From the NCBI GenBank assembly GCA_950022295.1, contig OX465597.1:397983016-398047015 (forward strand): a stretch of DNA of 64,000 nt, written 5' to 3'. Made by a program: the position numbers and the translations under genes. The stretch comes from Bromus sterilis. Lineage: Eukaryota; Streptophyta; Magnoliopsida; Poales; Poaceae. Below are positions 1 through 11,057 of the stretch, piece after piece (the first letter of the stretch is position 1; each line of letters begins with the position of its first letter). Below the pieces are notes generated by a model. It saw nothing but the letters and a program-made list of their open reading frames with translations. It was not told the origin of the DNA and made no database searches.

Positions 1-110
1 CACCATCAGGGTCAGTGGTCTCGTCTCTAAAACATAGAATAAGCAAACGTGAGTACAAAGTCGTACTCAGCAAGACTTACATAGGAACTATACTACTCAT
101 GCACATGTAT
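1..110 (-). mobile_element. Long LTR C, outer part (cut by window edge)
   Basis: These bases read in reverse complement like 3094-3202 of LTR A, including the GAGTAC...GTACTC block and the stretch ending in CCTGATGGTG. They are the continuation of LTR C, whose main part is 3978-6989. LTR A was inserted between the two parts: the TSD tgtat occurs at 106-110 and again at 3973-3977. Roughly 0.8 kb of C should lie to the left of the window. Nothing here is coding. Confidence 0.85.
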
Positions 111-3100
111 TGTCACAACCCTAGTTTTGGTATGTGCTTTTATTACTAGAAATAATTGCATCATGTTTAAATTCTTGGTTTAAGAATTGGGGATTTGGAA
201 AAGCCTCAAAAAGAATTTAAATAAAAGGCCAGATAAAAAGTTTTTCCAAAATTCATCCAAACAATTTTGAAAAGTCCTATAAATGAGTATGATCATTTTT
301 AAAATGATTTGGAGTCAAACCCATGCTCATGGATTTTTCAAATATTCAAACAGAGGCCTGGAAATTAAATTTAAATGCTATTTGAATTGGATTCAAATAA
401 TTTGAATTCCAAAAATCTTCAAAACTTGGGAGTGACTAGTACTATGTCACATATGTCCAAGATAAAAATTTGAGGATTTTATAAAATGAATTGATATTTA
501 ATTCAATTCAAAACAAATATTACAGAAAACAAAACAAAAGAGAAAAGAATAAAAGGGCCGAAGCCACCCACCTCTCTTACCTCCGGCCCACCTGGCCCAA
601 GCGCAGCAGAAGCTGGCCCAGCCTGCTAGGGGCAGGGGCGTCATCAACCTCTGCCTTCTGGCAGAGGCGTGGCGCGCATGCCCGCCGCGGCTGCCACGTC
701 CTGCTTGCTCGAGGGCCTCCCCACCCTCTCGCCTCGCCGTGTTCTCCGCCGCACCTGAGAAGAGTCGTGGCCGCCGTGCATGCGCCTGCGTGGCCAACGA
801 CGTCGAGCCGCCCCGCCGTGATGTCCAGAAGCCCCGCCGCGGTCGTCCACGCCATCTCGAGCTCCCAATCGAAGTCGCGGAGCTTCAGCCACGACGTCCG
901 TGACCTCTGTCTCCTCCACGGCCGCCGGCACGCCGTCGCCAAATTCGACGCCGACGCAGCTCCTTCGACCCCGCCGTGCTCCTCTTCAGTCTCAGGGTGA
1001 GGCCCCGGTTCTTTTCCCCCTATTCCCGCTCGCTCTAGCCCCCGGCGTCGCCCGCTCCGTCAAGCCCGAGCACGGCCGCCGCCTGTGCTCGTCGCCGGCA
1101 AGACTACGATGCCCCCCGTGCCTCCCCGTGGACACCAGAAGACGCGGAAGTGCACGAGGAGCATTCCGGTGGTCTCCCCGTGCCTCCCCGTGGCCGGATT
1201 CTCCTGCTGCGTGAGCGCCACCGCCTCCAGTGGTCGCCGGCGGCTAAACGCCGGCCGGCCTGGCTAACCCCCCTCTTAATCCCTCTCTCTCTCTCACTGA
1301 CGGGTGGGACCCAGCCCCCTTAATCCTCTGCTTAATTTAAATTAAAACGGGGTTAAACCCCGGAGTCATTGACAGATGGGTCCTAGGCATCAGGTTGACT
1401 GGTCAGCACATGTGATGTCATCCTGACGTCAGCCTTGCGCAATAATCCCTTTTCTATTTAATAGAAATTCCAGAAAATGCTTAAATCTTTGAAATTCAAT
1501 AACTTTTAATCCATAACTCCAAACCAAATAATTTATATATGAAAAATCATCAGAAAAATGCAAGGATTCCAAATATCATACTTTCATAGATGAAAAACAC
1601 ATCTATGATGGGGAACCAGTAGCATTTAGCTATATGGCTTATTTGGAATAATTCAAAATAAATGTTTAAATCATTTCAAATTAAATCTTTGCAATGCCAA
1701 CCTTATCACATGAACATCAGAGGCATATCATACACATGACCACTTGGTTTACCATATCCAAACATTAGCAAATGCAACTTGGGATATTTTGAACAACATT
1801 TGGAGTTTGAATTTGAATTTCTTATTCAAATCAACTTCAATTAACTTGTTGCAAATTGAACATAGATCACATCAGTACCATGCCATGTTTCATTCTTGAA
1901 TGTGCGTTGCAATGTGATGTTTATACTTTGTTGTCTCGGTGTTTGCTTCTTCTCGATAGATCCATCGCCGGACGTAGTCCCTGTTTTCTCCGAAGAGTGG
2001 CACCCCCAAGTCTCGACAATAAGGCAAGAAAACCCCCTTTGATCATATCTATGAAAACCCAGTTTCCCTCTTGTTCTCTTATGCATGATTAGGTGATTCA
2101 CATGTTACCGTTCTATCGCTAGTTGAACCCATCCTTTGCATGACCTATCATTGCTACCACAGTATTAAGAAAACCTCAACCTAGCAGATACAAGATTGTT
2201 TGTGCTCATCATGTGGCCCTTCATCCATGTTATGCTATGCCATGCTAGAGTTGTTTGCAATGAAGTTGACCCATATGGGTGATGTATCGGGATAGTTGTG
2301 AACACATGCAACAATGTGGTAACGTGTTGATGAAGTCACCCTAATATAAGTGAACAATGAGAGGCTGTGTAGGAGTACACAGTGGGTTGTCTCATTTACA
2401 CTGCCCTAGGCCCCGAGTTCTTGTGTTGTGATCCAAGACACAGATTACTACCACATGTTGGGCTCATTGACCCCTCTCAACCTATTAACTCACCCCGACT
2501 AAGGTCCAGGATTCGCATGGGTTAACTTTATTCTATTTTCTTTCCTAACGTAGCACGGTTTTAGGCAAGCGCAGTACCATCCGTCGAGGTGGGCTTGTCG
2601 GACCGTCCATACATCGTCTCGGTCCTGAACGGAAACCCCGGCCGGATTCCCGATTGGGGTACAACTCAGATAGGCGATTCCCTGGACTAGAGTTGGAGCC
2701 GTGAGGTAAGTGTCGTGGTACTATCCTCGCCGACACCGCTTGAAGGTGACGAGTTATAGGCGGTAAGTGGTAGCTACATATGTGAAGAAGTACACCCCCG
2801 CAGGGTTAATGAACTATTCGAATAGCCGTGTCCGCGGTTATGGACTACTTGGAGATCTTTACTTGATTATTAGACAACTCAAATGGATACTTTAAAAATC
2901 GCAAGATAAGTGTGAGTGCTTTGGGTTGCTTCCTCGTGGGGAAGTCGAGGAAGGATCCATGGTTGTGTATTGATGTGGTGATCAAGATTAGATGGACTCG
3001 TGTGCGCCTCTCATCTCAACTCTATGTAGTCGTAGACAGGATAGCCAAGTCAAAGCTTTCTGCATTACAACCCCACTTGCCTTTACCTTGATACCTGAGC

Positions 3101-3972
3101 ATGAGTAGTATAGTTCTGACGTAAGTCTTGTTGAGTACGACTTTGTACTCACGTTTTCTAATTCTATGTTTTAGAGACGAAACCACTGACCCTGATGGTG
3201 GCCTCCCCCTTCAAGCTCGACATCGACGAAGTTATGTAGTCCCAGACAGCAGCCTGGTCCCTCTGGAGGGTCGTTGTGTTTTCTTAAAGGCTTCTTAAGC
3301 CATTTGTTAACCTTGTCTTTACTAAGACATAATTTGCTTCCGTTGTTGTATGATGTAATGTTGGATCACAGTGATGTGATCTCTGCTTGTAAACTACTAT
3401 ATCTGGTCTGTTTAGCAGATGCAATAAAGCTATGAATTTGTAGAGTTCGTGTTATGTTACCTGCTGTTATACACTTGGCATGCATGCTGCGTGTATGTTT
3501 ATATCATGCATGTCATGTGTGGGGTTCGATACCTTAGTTGTGTTCTCGCCGGTGGTCTTTTATACACCAAGTGGCCCTTAGATGTGCGCAGCTTGGGGCA
3601 TCGCAATGCGATTTCTCGTGACTCTGTCACGTGGCACACTTTGTTGTATGATTGAGCCCGCCCGAGACCCCGACTAAGAGATCGGGCTGGAGTCTGTTTA
3701 TGTAAGTGTTAGGATTCAATTGATAATATGGTTGAGGCGACTTGTCTATGAGTATGGGAGTTCAACACCCATAATCATTTAGACTTGTGAGCGGACGATG
3801 AGGACCCATCTCAGTTGATCATCCGAGCCTGGATGGGATGCCCCTCACGTTCGAGCTTTCCGAGAGTGTCTTGTACTTGGCCTTGTCTGCTTAGACAAGT
3901 GGGTATGGCTCTCGGCTCTCCATATGATTGAATTGTGACTGGAATTACATATGCAAACCCCGGGTCCCGACA
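111..3972 (+). mobile_element. Solo long LTR A (3.86 kb), complete
   Basis: The element starts TGTCACAACCC and ends GGGTCCCGACA, with the perfect 5-bp TSD tgtat on both sides (106-110, 3973-3977). It is one LTR with no internal domain, so it is a solo LTR formed by LTR-LTR recombination or part of a long-LTR nonautonomous group. It aligns with A' (11058-14684) and, inverted, with C (3978-6989). A GC-rich block at about 560-1270 gives long spurious ORFs but no recognisable protein. A possible polyadenylation signal (aataaa) near 3423 supports the plus strand as sense. The family is not recognised by name. Confidence 0.88.
2790..2850 (+). repeat. Conserved block shared by all long LTRs
   Basis: This segment holds a run from 'gtacacccccgcagggtta' to 'ccgcggttatggac'. 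It recurs in A' (13632-13690), inverted in C (4221-4280), and in a more diverged, inverted form in D (21291-21348). D is otherwise a different family, so this core seems to be retained. A second shared element lies about 0.3 kb downstream: GAGTAC and GTACTC arms separated by a few bases (around 3131-3150). Confidence 0.7.
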
Positions 3973-3977
3973 TGTAT

Positions 3978-6900
3978 CAAGGCAAAGGGAGGTGGGGTTT
4001 CACTTGCAGAAAAGCCAGCTTTGACTTGGATAGTCCTGTACTACGAATACCAGAGAGAGGTAAGAACGTACACGAGTCCAAGTAACAGTCTCCAACCAAT
4101 ACACCACTATGGTTACTTCCCCGACTTCCCCACGAGGAAGCACGCCATAGCACTCACACTTATCTTGGCAAGTTTTATAAGTATCCGGTTCAAGTTGTCT
4201 ATGATCAAGTAAAGGTCTCCAAGTAGTCCATAACCGCGGACACGGTATTCGAATAGTTCATTAACCCTGCAGGGGTGTACTGTTACACACACGCCTCATC
4301 AGTTACCGCCTGGGGATGGACCCTTCAAATGAGTACCGGCGAGGATGCTGCCACGACACTTCACTCATGGCACGATCTCTAGTCCTAGGGAGTCGCCTAT
4401 TTGAGTTGGGACCAAGATCGGAATCCGGCCGATTGTTCCGATGCGGACTCAAACGTTGTGTGACCGCCATCAAGCTCAACTCGATCATGATTACTTGATT
4501 CAACGTTCCCACAACCTACGCCAACCACTTACCTTGGTTCCACCTGCTTGAGATCGTTAAAGGGCGAACTACTTGCGACTCCTGGACTGGTCCGGGGTGA
4601 GGTACTAGGCCGAGAGGGGTCAGTGAGCCCAATGTGTGGTCGTACTCTTAGTCTTGGATAACAACACAAGAACTCGGGCTTAAGGCAGTGTTCAACGAGA
4701 CAACCCACTATGTACTCCTACACAGCCTCTCATCGTTCACCTTTGTTTAGGGTAGATTCACCAACACGTTACCACCATCATTCACATGATCACTACCATC
4801 CCGACTCACATCAAAGTAGCCTTAGGTAACAACTCTAAGCATGCAATAAGCTGTAACAGTTGCAAGGGCCACAAGATAACAACCAACTCCTACATCTGCT
4901 AGGATTGTGGTTTTCTTACTACTATGACAAAATGATAGGTCATGCAAAGGAATGGGTTCAACTAGCGATAGAACGTATCATGGTGATATCCTAAACATGC
5001 ATTTGCGAGAATGAGAGGGAACTGGGATTTTATCGACATGATCAAAGAGGGGGTGCTTGCCTTGCTGACGATCACGAGGTACTAGCCTTCTGACGTGAGG
5101 TTGAACTCGTCTCCGAGATCAACTCTACCGAGAAGAAGCAATCACCGAAGCACTGGAAGTAAAGCACAATCAAGATAATACAATGCACAATCAATATGTA
5201 ATACCAAGTATGGCAATGTGCTGATGTGACTTAGGTTTAATTTGCAACATGTTAATTGAAGTTGATTTGAAAAGTAAATTCAATTTCAAACTCCAAATGT
5301 TATTCAATTTAGTTCAACTTGCATTTGCTAATGTTGGTACTTTGTAAACCAAGTGATCATATGTGTGAAATGCTTCTGAAGTACAAGTGAAGTGTGGTGC
5401 ATTTCAATGGTTGAAGTTGGAATAACTTTTGAATTGAATTTGAAATAATTCCAATTAAATCAAATAGCAAAAGCTACTGATCCCTTTTTAAGGTCAACTC
5501 CAACATAGCTGAAAGTTGGAAATTTGGATAGAGGATTTTCTCCTGATCATTTTTCATATATTACACTTTGAATTTGGAGTTATAGTTTGAAAGATATTCA
5601 ATTTCAAAGTTTTGCTTATTTTCTGGAATTTACTAAATTTCTTTAATTCTTTTAAAAGGTTTTTCTGTTTATTGCGTCATTAAGACGTCAGCATGACGCA
5701 AGGGGGGGGTGACCAGTGGGTCCTGGCTGTCAGTGAGAGAGGGGGTTAAAACCCGGTTTAATTAACCCACGGGTTAATTAGGGAGCCCCTGGTCCCACCT
5801 GTCAGCGAGAGAGGGGAGGGGTTATGCGCTCGCCGGAGTGGCGATTTCAGCCACGGGGAAGGCAGCTGGAGGCACGGGGCGTACCCTGTACTCGTGCGCA
5901 TCTCCTGGAGCACGCCGGGGACCTCGAGGAGGCCCCTGGCCATGGCTACGACGAGCCTGGCGGCGGCCGTGGACTGACCTAGAGGAAGACGGGGTTGCGC
6001 TGCACGGGAGACCGGATGGGGAGGGGGAAAACGTGAGCAAAGCTCACCAGAACCCAACCGTGGGTGCGGCGAGGTCGAAGGAGGAGCGGTTGGAGCACAA
6101 GTCGTCGCCGGAGTCTTCGGTGGCCGCGGCGGCTCGTCGAAGATGTCGTCTCCTCCGTGGGCTCTTGCTCCAAATTGAAGGCTCCACTCGAAGTGGTCGT
6201 CGTCGGGGCACCTCGTAGACACCTTGGCTCGCCGGAAGGAACTCGGTGGCCGCGCTATTCGACTTCGGCGCTCCATCTAGGTCTTCGGGTCGCGGTGAGA
6301 TTGAGCGGGAGAGGCAGAGAGGGTGACCGGGGAGAGAGAGGAGTGGCCTAGGGTCTTCCAGGCGTCGCGGTGGCACGAGGAGAAGGCAAGGAAGGGGCCT
6401 AGGTGGCCTCGGTGGCGTGCACGGCGGCAAGCTCGCCACCGAGCTGCTTGCCGCGGAGGAGGAAGACGACAACGCGTCTGGTGGGCTGGGCCGAGGCAAA
6501 AAGGTAAGTGGGCCTTCGCCCGTGGGCGCAAGGTAAGATATCTTCTCTGATTTTCTTTTTAATCTTTCTGTTATTTGTTTTTCCCATTTAAAATAAATAC
6601 TAGGGCATTTTATAAAAACCCCCAAATAATTTTATAAACTCTAGGTGACTTAGTACTAGTCAACCCAAAGTTTTGGGAATTTTTGAAATTCAAATTATTT
6701 GAACTCAATTCAAATAGGCATTTGATTTAATTTCCAAGCCACTATTTGGAATTTTGAAAAATCTATGAGCATGGGATTAATCGCAAATCACTTTTAAAAT
6801 GATCAAACTCATTTTTAGGATTTTTCAACACATCCAAAAGAATTTTGGAAAAAGATTTATTTCTGGCCTTTTTATTTAATTCATTTAGGGCTTTTCTTTT

Positions 6901-6989
6901 CCCCAATTCTTTTTCTTTTGCAAATTTTTTCATGATGCAAAAAAAAATGCAAACTTAGAAAAGCACAAACCTAAATTAGGGTTCTGACA
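3978..6989 (-). mobile_element. Long LTR C, main part, minus strand
   Basis: In reverse complement this begins TGTCAGAACCC at 6989 and follows LTR A base for base with moderate divergence up to 3978, where A interrupts it. The rest lies at 1-110 and beyond the left edge. The right flank (aatgg, 6990-6994) is the protease reading frame of element E, so C inserted into E. The GC-rich block at 5758-6540 is the counterpart of A 560-1270 and is not a gene. The opposite TSD copy of C is outside the window. Confidence 0.83.
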
Positions 6990-6994
6990 AATGG

Positions 6995-7523
6995 TCACTT
7001 AATATTTTTCTAGGGAAATGTTCCATGCCCTTCTTGAGGGGAAATCGGAATCTTATAGTCCCTTCTTTCATGTAAACGATAGCACCAACTATGCGAAGAA
7101 AAGGACGTCCCAAAATAATTGGACATGATGGATCACACTCAATGTCCATGACAAGAAAATCAATGGGAACATAATTATCATTGACAACAATTAGCACATC
7201 ATCAATCCTTCCTAAAGTTTCTTTACGGAAGAATCAATAAGAAGAACACCAAAAGAATAAGGATCAAAAGGTTTAAATTCCAGCATATCATACATTCTTT
7301 TGGGTAAAACGGAGGTACTAGCTCCAACATCACATAAAGAAAAGAAAGAAAAGTTATTCAATTTAATCTTGAGCATAGGATCCAAACCATCTTCTAGTTT
7401 TCTAGGAATGGAAACCTCTAGTTTAAGTTTCTCCTCCCTAGCTTTGATAAGAGCATTTGTGATTTTCCCGATGAAGGCAATGTTAAGTGAACTAGTGTGG
7501 GGGTATTTGGCCATTCTTTGCAA
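6995..7523 (-). pseudogene. Element E retroviral-type aspartic protease (broken)
   Basis: Translation shows the active-site region LCDVGASTSVLPKRM, in which the usual D-T/S-G is D-V-G-A as in J. It is followed by the ILGRPFL flap-distal motif and the KKGMEHFPRK tail also found in J (35471-35908). The coding run is split near 7200 by a frameshift and cut by insertion of LTR C at 6989. Family knowledge: this domain processes Gag-Pol. It is plainly non-functional here. Confidence 0.75.
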
Positions 7524-7949
7524 GAACTTGATGACTTCGGAAAGGCTACAATTATCAAAATCATGTTCTCTAAACTAAAACTCCACCAAGAAGGAATTTT
7601 TTCAATTATCCCAAGTATCTTTCTTACAAGGGGACAGGGAATGGAACCACTTCTTTGGTTTTCCACGGAGGGAATAGTCAAAGAACTTAAGTTTGAATTG
7701 GTCACTATCCATCCCATGAGGTTCTTGTTCGTCACACACCTTCTCGTAATTTCTCAAGTGATAGATAGCATCCTCTCCCATCTCAGAAAATTGTTCTTTC
7801 AAATCATACTTGAGGGAAAGTCTACTAATAGGGGTGCAAACATAATAACTATTGTGATGACAAACATAATTGCAAAGATCAAGATCATTAGAGGTATCCC
7901 AAGTAGGAGTTCCGTGCCTAGGGAAAATTTTAATGCTTGTGGAACCCAT
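7524..7949 (-). pseudogene. Element E gag N-terminal part (internally deleted)
   Basis: The most likely start is the ATG at 7949, giving MGSTS..., which corresponds to the MGSAEN start of J's gag at 33887. The translation has the CTPI motif and a gag helix region ending WFHSLSPCKKDTWDN. It then hits a stop near 7600 and jumps almost directly to sequence upstream of the protease. Compared with J, most of the gag core and the low-complexity linker are missing. Confidence 0.65.
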
Positions 7950-8099
7950 ACTAACAACAACAAACAAGAACAAATAAACTAATATTATTGGTATTTTTGA
8001 TAAAAGACTCAAAAGCAAAAAAAACTAAAAATTAAACTAACAAGACTAAAAAGCAAAGATAAAAGATAGTGTGCAACTCCCCTATCTTGAAGACTCGAG

Positions 8100-8117
8100 T
8101 CCCCAGCAACGGCGCCA
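8100..8117 (-). other. Primer-binding site of E (tRNA-Asp type)
   Basis: On the minus strand it reads TGGCGCCGTTGCTGGGGA, one base different from the complement of the plant tRNA-Asp 3' end. A degenerate second copy sits 71 bases away at 8171-8188, inside a short tandem duplication at the LTR boundary. Confidence 0.75.
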
Positions 8118-8202
8118 GAAATTTAGCTAGTGCCTAGGTTGACTAGCCAGGCTTCTGTCGAACGTCAGAATCCCCAGCAATGGCGCAGGAAATTTAGCCT
8201 TA

Positions 8203-9056
8203 TGGGTGTAGATAACACCTCCTCGTTGGTTACCCCAAGTGGAAAGTTATGATGTAGTAGCAGCAAATTTCCCTTACACGAGGACTGTAAGGTTTGTCGA
8301 ATCCACGAGGACTCCAAGGATCAATAAAAAGGAGGTGGAGTAAGTAACGCACCATCTGAAAGATATTACTCACTCAACATGGACCTGCACACAAAAGCAA
8401 ATAACTTTGCTCCCAACGAGTTATAGAGGTTGTCAATCTCTCCGGTCTTGTTCTTTACAAAGGATCAAAACACAAGGGTGGAAATAATAATAGTGATTCC
8501 AACAGAAAGGAAATAAAAGCAGTAAAGGTGAACGGTATAAACTAGGGTGGAAATATGGAATGTGGTCCCATGCCGTTCATTAGTGATGTCTCTCTCCCAA
8601 AATGCGATAAACAACTATGATGGGTGGAAAAATTACAATTGGGAAATTTATAGAATTATAAACGCACCGCGATGCTAATTATGATACAAGAAAGCTAGAG
8701 GCTCAATCGTATGGGCATTACACCAAAACGAGTAGACTGTTTATCCATCAGCATCTACTTACTAATCATCCACCTTGAGGTATCTATCCAGAACATCTCA
8801 CCGGTATTAAGTTGCGAACCCCAGCCAAACTATAGGCTCAAAGCAAAGGACGGTTGCCTTAATACTCTATGCAAAATGTAAGCAATCCACTCAATCGTAG
8901 TAACAAGCATCGCTGTTTACTCCCTGTTGGCAACAACACATCCCCTAGTCTCGTGTTTTTGTCACTCAAGGTAGACATCGGGGGGCATGAACGCACTATC
9001 TTGCATAAAGCTCCCTCTTGGAGTTACAATATACTACATGGCCAAAGCAAACAACG
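8203..9056 (-). repeat. Element E 5' LTR, truncated
   Basis: On the minus strand this matches the 3' half of the J and G LTRs, for example the stretches around 'gtagactg', the CATGCCCC segment and the end near GGTAACCAACGAGG. The promoter half of the LTR is missing. The gene-free bases 8131-8202 are the short duplicated boundary segment. Confidence 0.7.
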
Positions 9057-10054
9057 TAATGATGAATGTCGTCGATATGTAATGTCAGATGCCATGGGGA
9101 TGGCTAAAGTGGGGGACAGTCTGAGGATAGTGTCGATGGTGTCGCAATCAAGAATGGGGACAAACACAGTAAGGCACCGTGATGTATCCAGGTTCGGTGC
9201 TCTCCGTACAGATAACACCCCTACTCCTGCGGAGCTGACTATGAGAAATAACTCGGGCTACAATTAATGCTCCGTGAGTTGTATCAGAGGAAAGAGAGGA
9301 TGTCTCTAAGCACTGTTGTATCTTGCCTCTTTGTATAGTGGGTGGTGTGAAGTAAATGTGAATGTCCCCTCACACAGGAGGGATCCGTGGGGCTCTTATA
9401 GTCCGAGCCCAGGGTAATACAGTAACTTCTAGTTGGTAAAGGGCCTAGTGGTAAGCCTTTGGAGAGCTGTTGGGTCACGCCGACTACGCCCTTTACGGGT
9501 GCCAGGCGGCGGAAAGCTGTAGCCCTACTTTGTCTTGGAATCTTGTATTATAGACCTAGAGAGCTCTATGACTAGTCTTGCGGATTCCTCAAAGCCTTGT
9601 CGCCTCCACCACCCTGTCAGCTGATGTGTCGAGGGAAAATCATACGTCTGACAGGTAGACATGGTACTACTTCTGTCTGCCACGCAGATCTCTTGGGATC
9701 ATCTATTGATGACCTTGGGCCGAGTGCGCCCATCCGTCCCAGGGTCAACTCTCGTGGATAGCTCGGATGATCTTGCATCCTCTTGGGCCGAATGAACTTA
9801 GGTGAGGCTGATTGCTCTCTCGCAGGATTAGCTCGGACTTCTAGAGGTCGATCTTGTTCTGCATGGTCTTCTTTAGATTGGTGATACTCAGATCGGCGAT
9901 CTTCAGTTCGGCCCAGACCAGATCGTCCTTCTTCATATTGGCGATCTTCAGGTCGGCCCAGATTAGCTCGGCCTTGCTTAGATCGGCGGTCATTAGATCG
10001 GTGATCTTCGTCTTGGAAGATTATTTCTCCTGGGTGACCCTACCCGAGGGTCAT
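9057..10054 (-). repeat. 3' LTR of Tat-like element F
   Basis: On the minus strand this begins TGTCGTGGGAATGACC at 10054, immediately after a purine-type tract and 'GCTAC' like those before the 3' LTRs of K and B. The far boundary near 9057-9060 is approximate because the partner LTR is outside the window. No ORF in it is credible. Bases 9840-10015 hold degenerate repeats of about 20-30 bp around GATCGGCGATCTTC. Confidence 0.6.
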
Positions 10055-10828
10055 TCCCACGACAGTAGCTCCTGAAGCTGCAGAGGTCCCGCAAAGAGAA
10101 ATGATAGCGGGGCCTGCACAAGTTCCTCCCATACTTGTCTCGAATCTTATTGCTTTTTCTTCACCATTTTCTCTTTTCCTGACCGAATGCTCTCTATTGG
10201 CCGATTGCTCCTCAATCTACCGATTGCCTTAGTTCACCTCGGATGCTTTTGAGCCGGTCGATTGCACCTCACTCGATCGATTGCACTTGATTGATTCGCC
10301 GATTGCTTCGTCAGCTCGGCCGATCTTCTCTAATGGTTGCCTTGAGTAGAATGTTGACCCGACCCACGTTTCTCCAAATTCGTTGCGTGATGCATATACG
10401 GGGCAACGGGCCACGCTTGATTAGATGTAACTGCATCCTCGGGTTACGTGTGCAAGTACTGTCCTCTCCGCCGGATTCCTTGCACCACGGGGTGGTCTGT
10501 CCTTTGAAATACACACGGCCACACAGGCCACAGGGATGCAGAGAACGATCCCACCACCACCCTCTGGCCCAGTAACTAGGCGAGGGGGTGGGGATTGGGC
10601 TCGCCCACCCTCACTGCTTCTTCCTCGTCGCGCTACTTACCTATCTATCTCTCACGGCCTCTGCGACAGAAATCTCATCGCAGTCGCTGCTACTGCTGCT
10701 GTGAGCTTGAACCTGTTGACGCCATCATTTCTCCTCCTCTACTTCTCACCGCCGCCGTCCCCGCCATCATCGGTGCTCCTAGCTCGCGACTTCCGCCGCC
10801 GCTGGCTGATACATCCCCTGACGCCAAG
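10055..10828 (+). other. Element F spacer upstream of its antisense gene
   Basis: No gene is recognised here. The left part is the polypurine-tract side of F's 3' LTR when read on the minus strand. Bases 10190-10325 contain an irregular run of CGATTGC-like units. From 10530 the sequence is GC-rich, and long open frames there are composition artefacts or 5' UTR of the gene starting at 10829. I do not see a convincing TATA box. Confidence 0.45.
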
Positions 10829-11057
10829 ATGGAGGACATGGAGATGTCCGCCTGCGCCTCTCTCGGTGCCTGGAAAGGATCTGTCATCAACGATATGGAG
10901 ATACTCCAGCTCCGCCGCTCTCGCAAGATCCTGCGGAACATCGAGTTCCGCGTTCCCAAGCCGGAAATCATGCCGGAGCCGCTCGCCGGCGAGCGCGTCA
11001 TCTCCGTCGCACTTCGAGCGCTGGTTCGGGCTTCCGGTAAGCGACTTCTTCCGCCAG
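10829..11057 (+). pseudogene. F antisense accessory gene, part 1 (PF04195-like N-terminal region)
   Basis: From the ATG at 10829 the translation contains LRRSRKI...FRVPKPE and GERVISVA. After a frameshift near 11017 it continues HFERWFGLPVSDFFRQ. This is the signature order of the plant 'putative gypsy type transposase' domain (PF04195), which has no proven transposase activity. An upstream in-frame ATG exists at 10595, but its product is low complexity. Solo LTR A' interrupts the gene after the TSD gccag (11053-11057). It continues at 50225. The gene runs opposite to F's LTR orientation, like the antisense gene of K. Confidence 0.7.

Larger units (their letters stand above)
6990..9056 (-). 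mobile_element. Athila-like Gypsy element E, decayed remnant
   Basis: Read on the minus strand, this contains in order a truncated 5' LTR (8203-9056), a tRNA-Asp-type primer site, a gag start and an aspartic protease. The layout matches J (32093-40330), but much of gag is deleted. The 3' part of E would lie to the left of C, outside the window. The LTR loses homology to J near 9056, where element F's LTR begins. Either F inserted into E's LTR or E is truncated there. The lineage is inferred from the primer site and protein similarity to J. Confidence 0.72.

Noticed and set aside
491..1266. Several overlapping long ORFs on both strands
   Set aside because: They lie in the GC-rich block of LTR A, recur in other frames in A' and C, and are low-complexity Arg/Pro/Ser sequence with no domain.
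5758..6625. Up to 193-codon minus-strand ORFs
   Set aside because: This is the same GC-rich block in LTR C. Frames are not conserved between the LTR copies.
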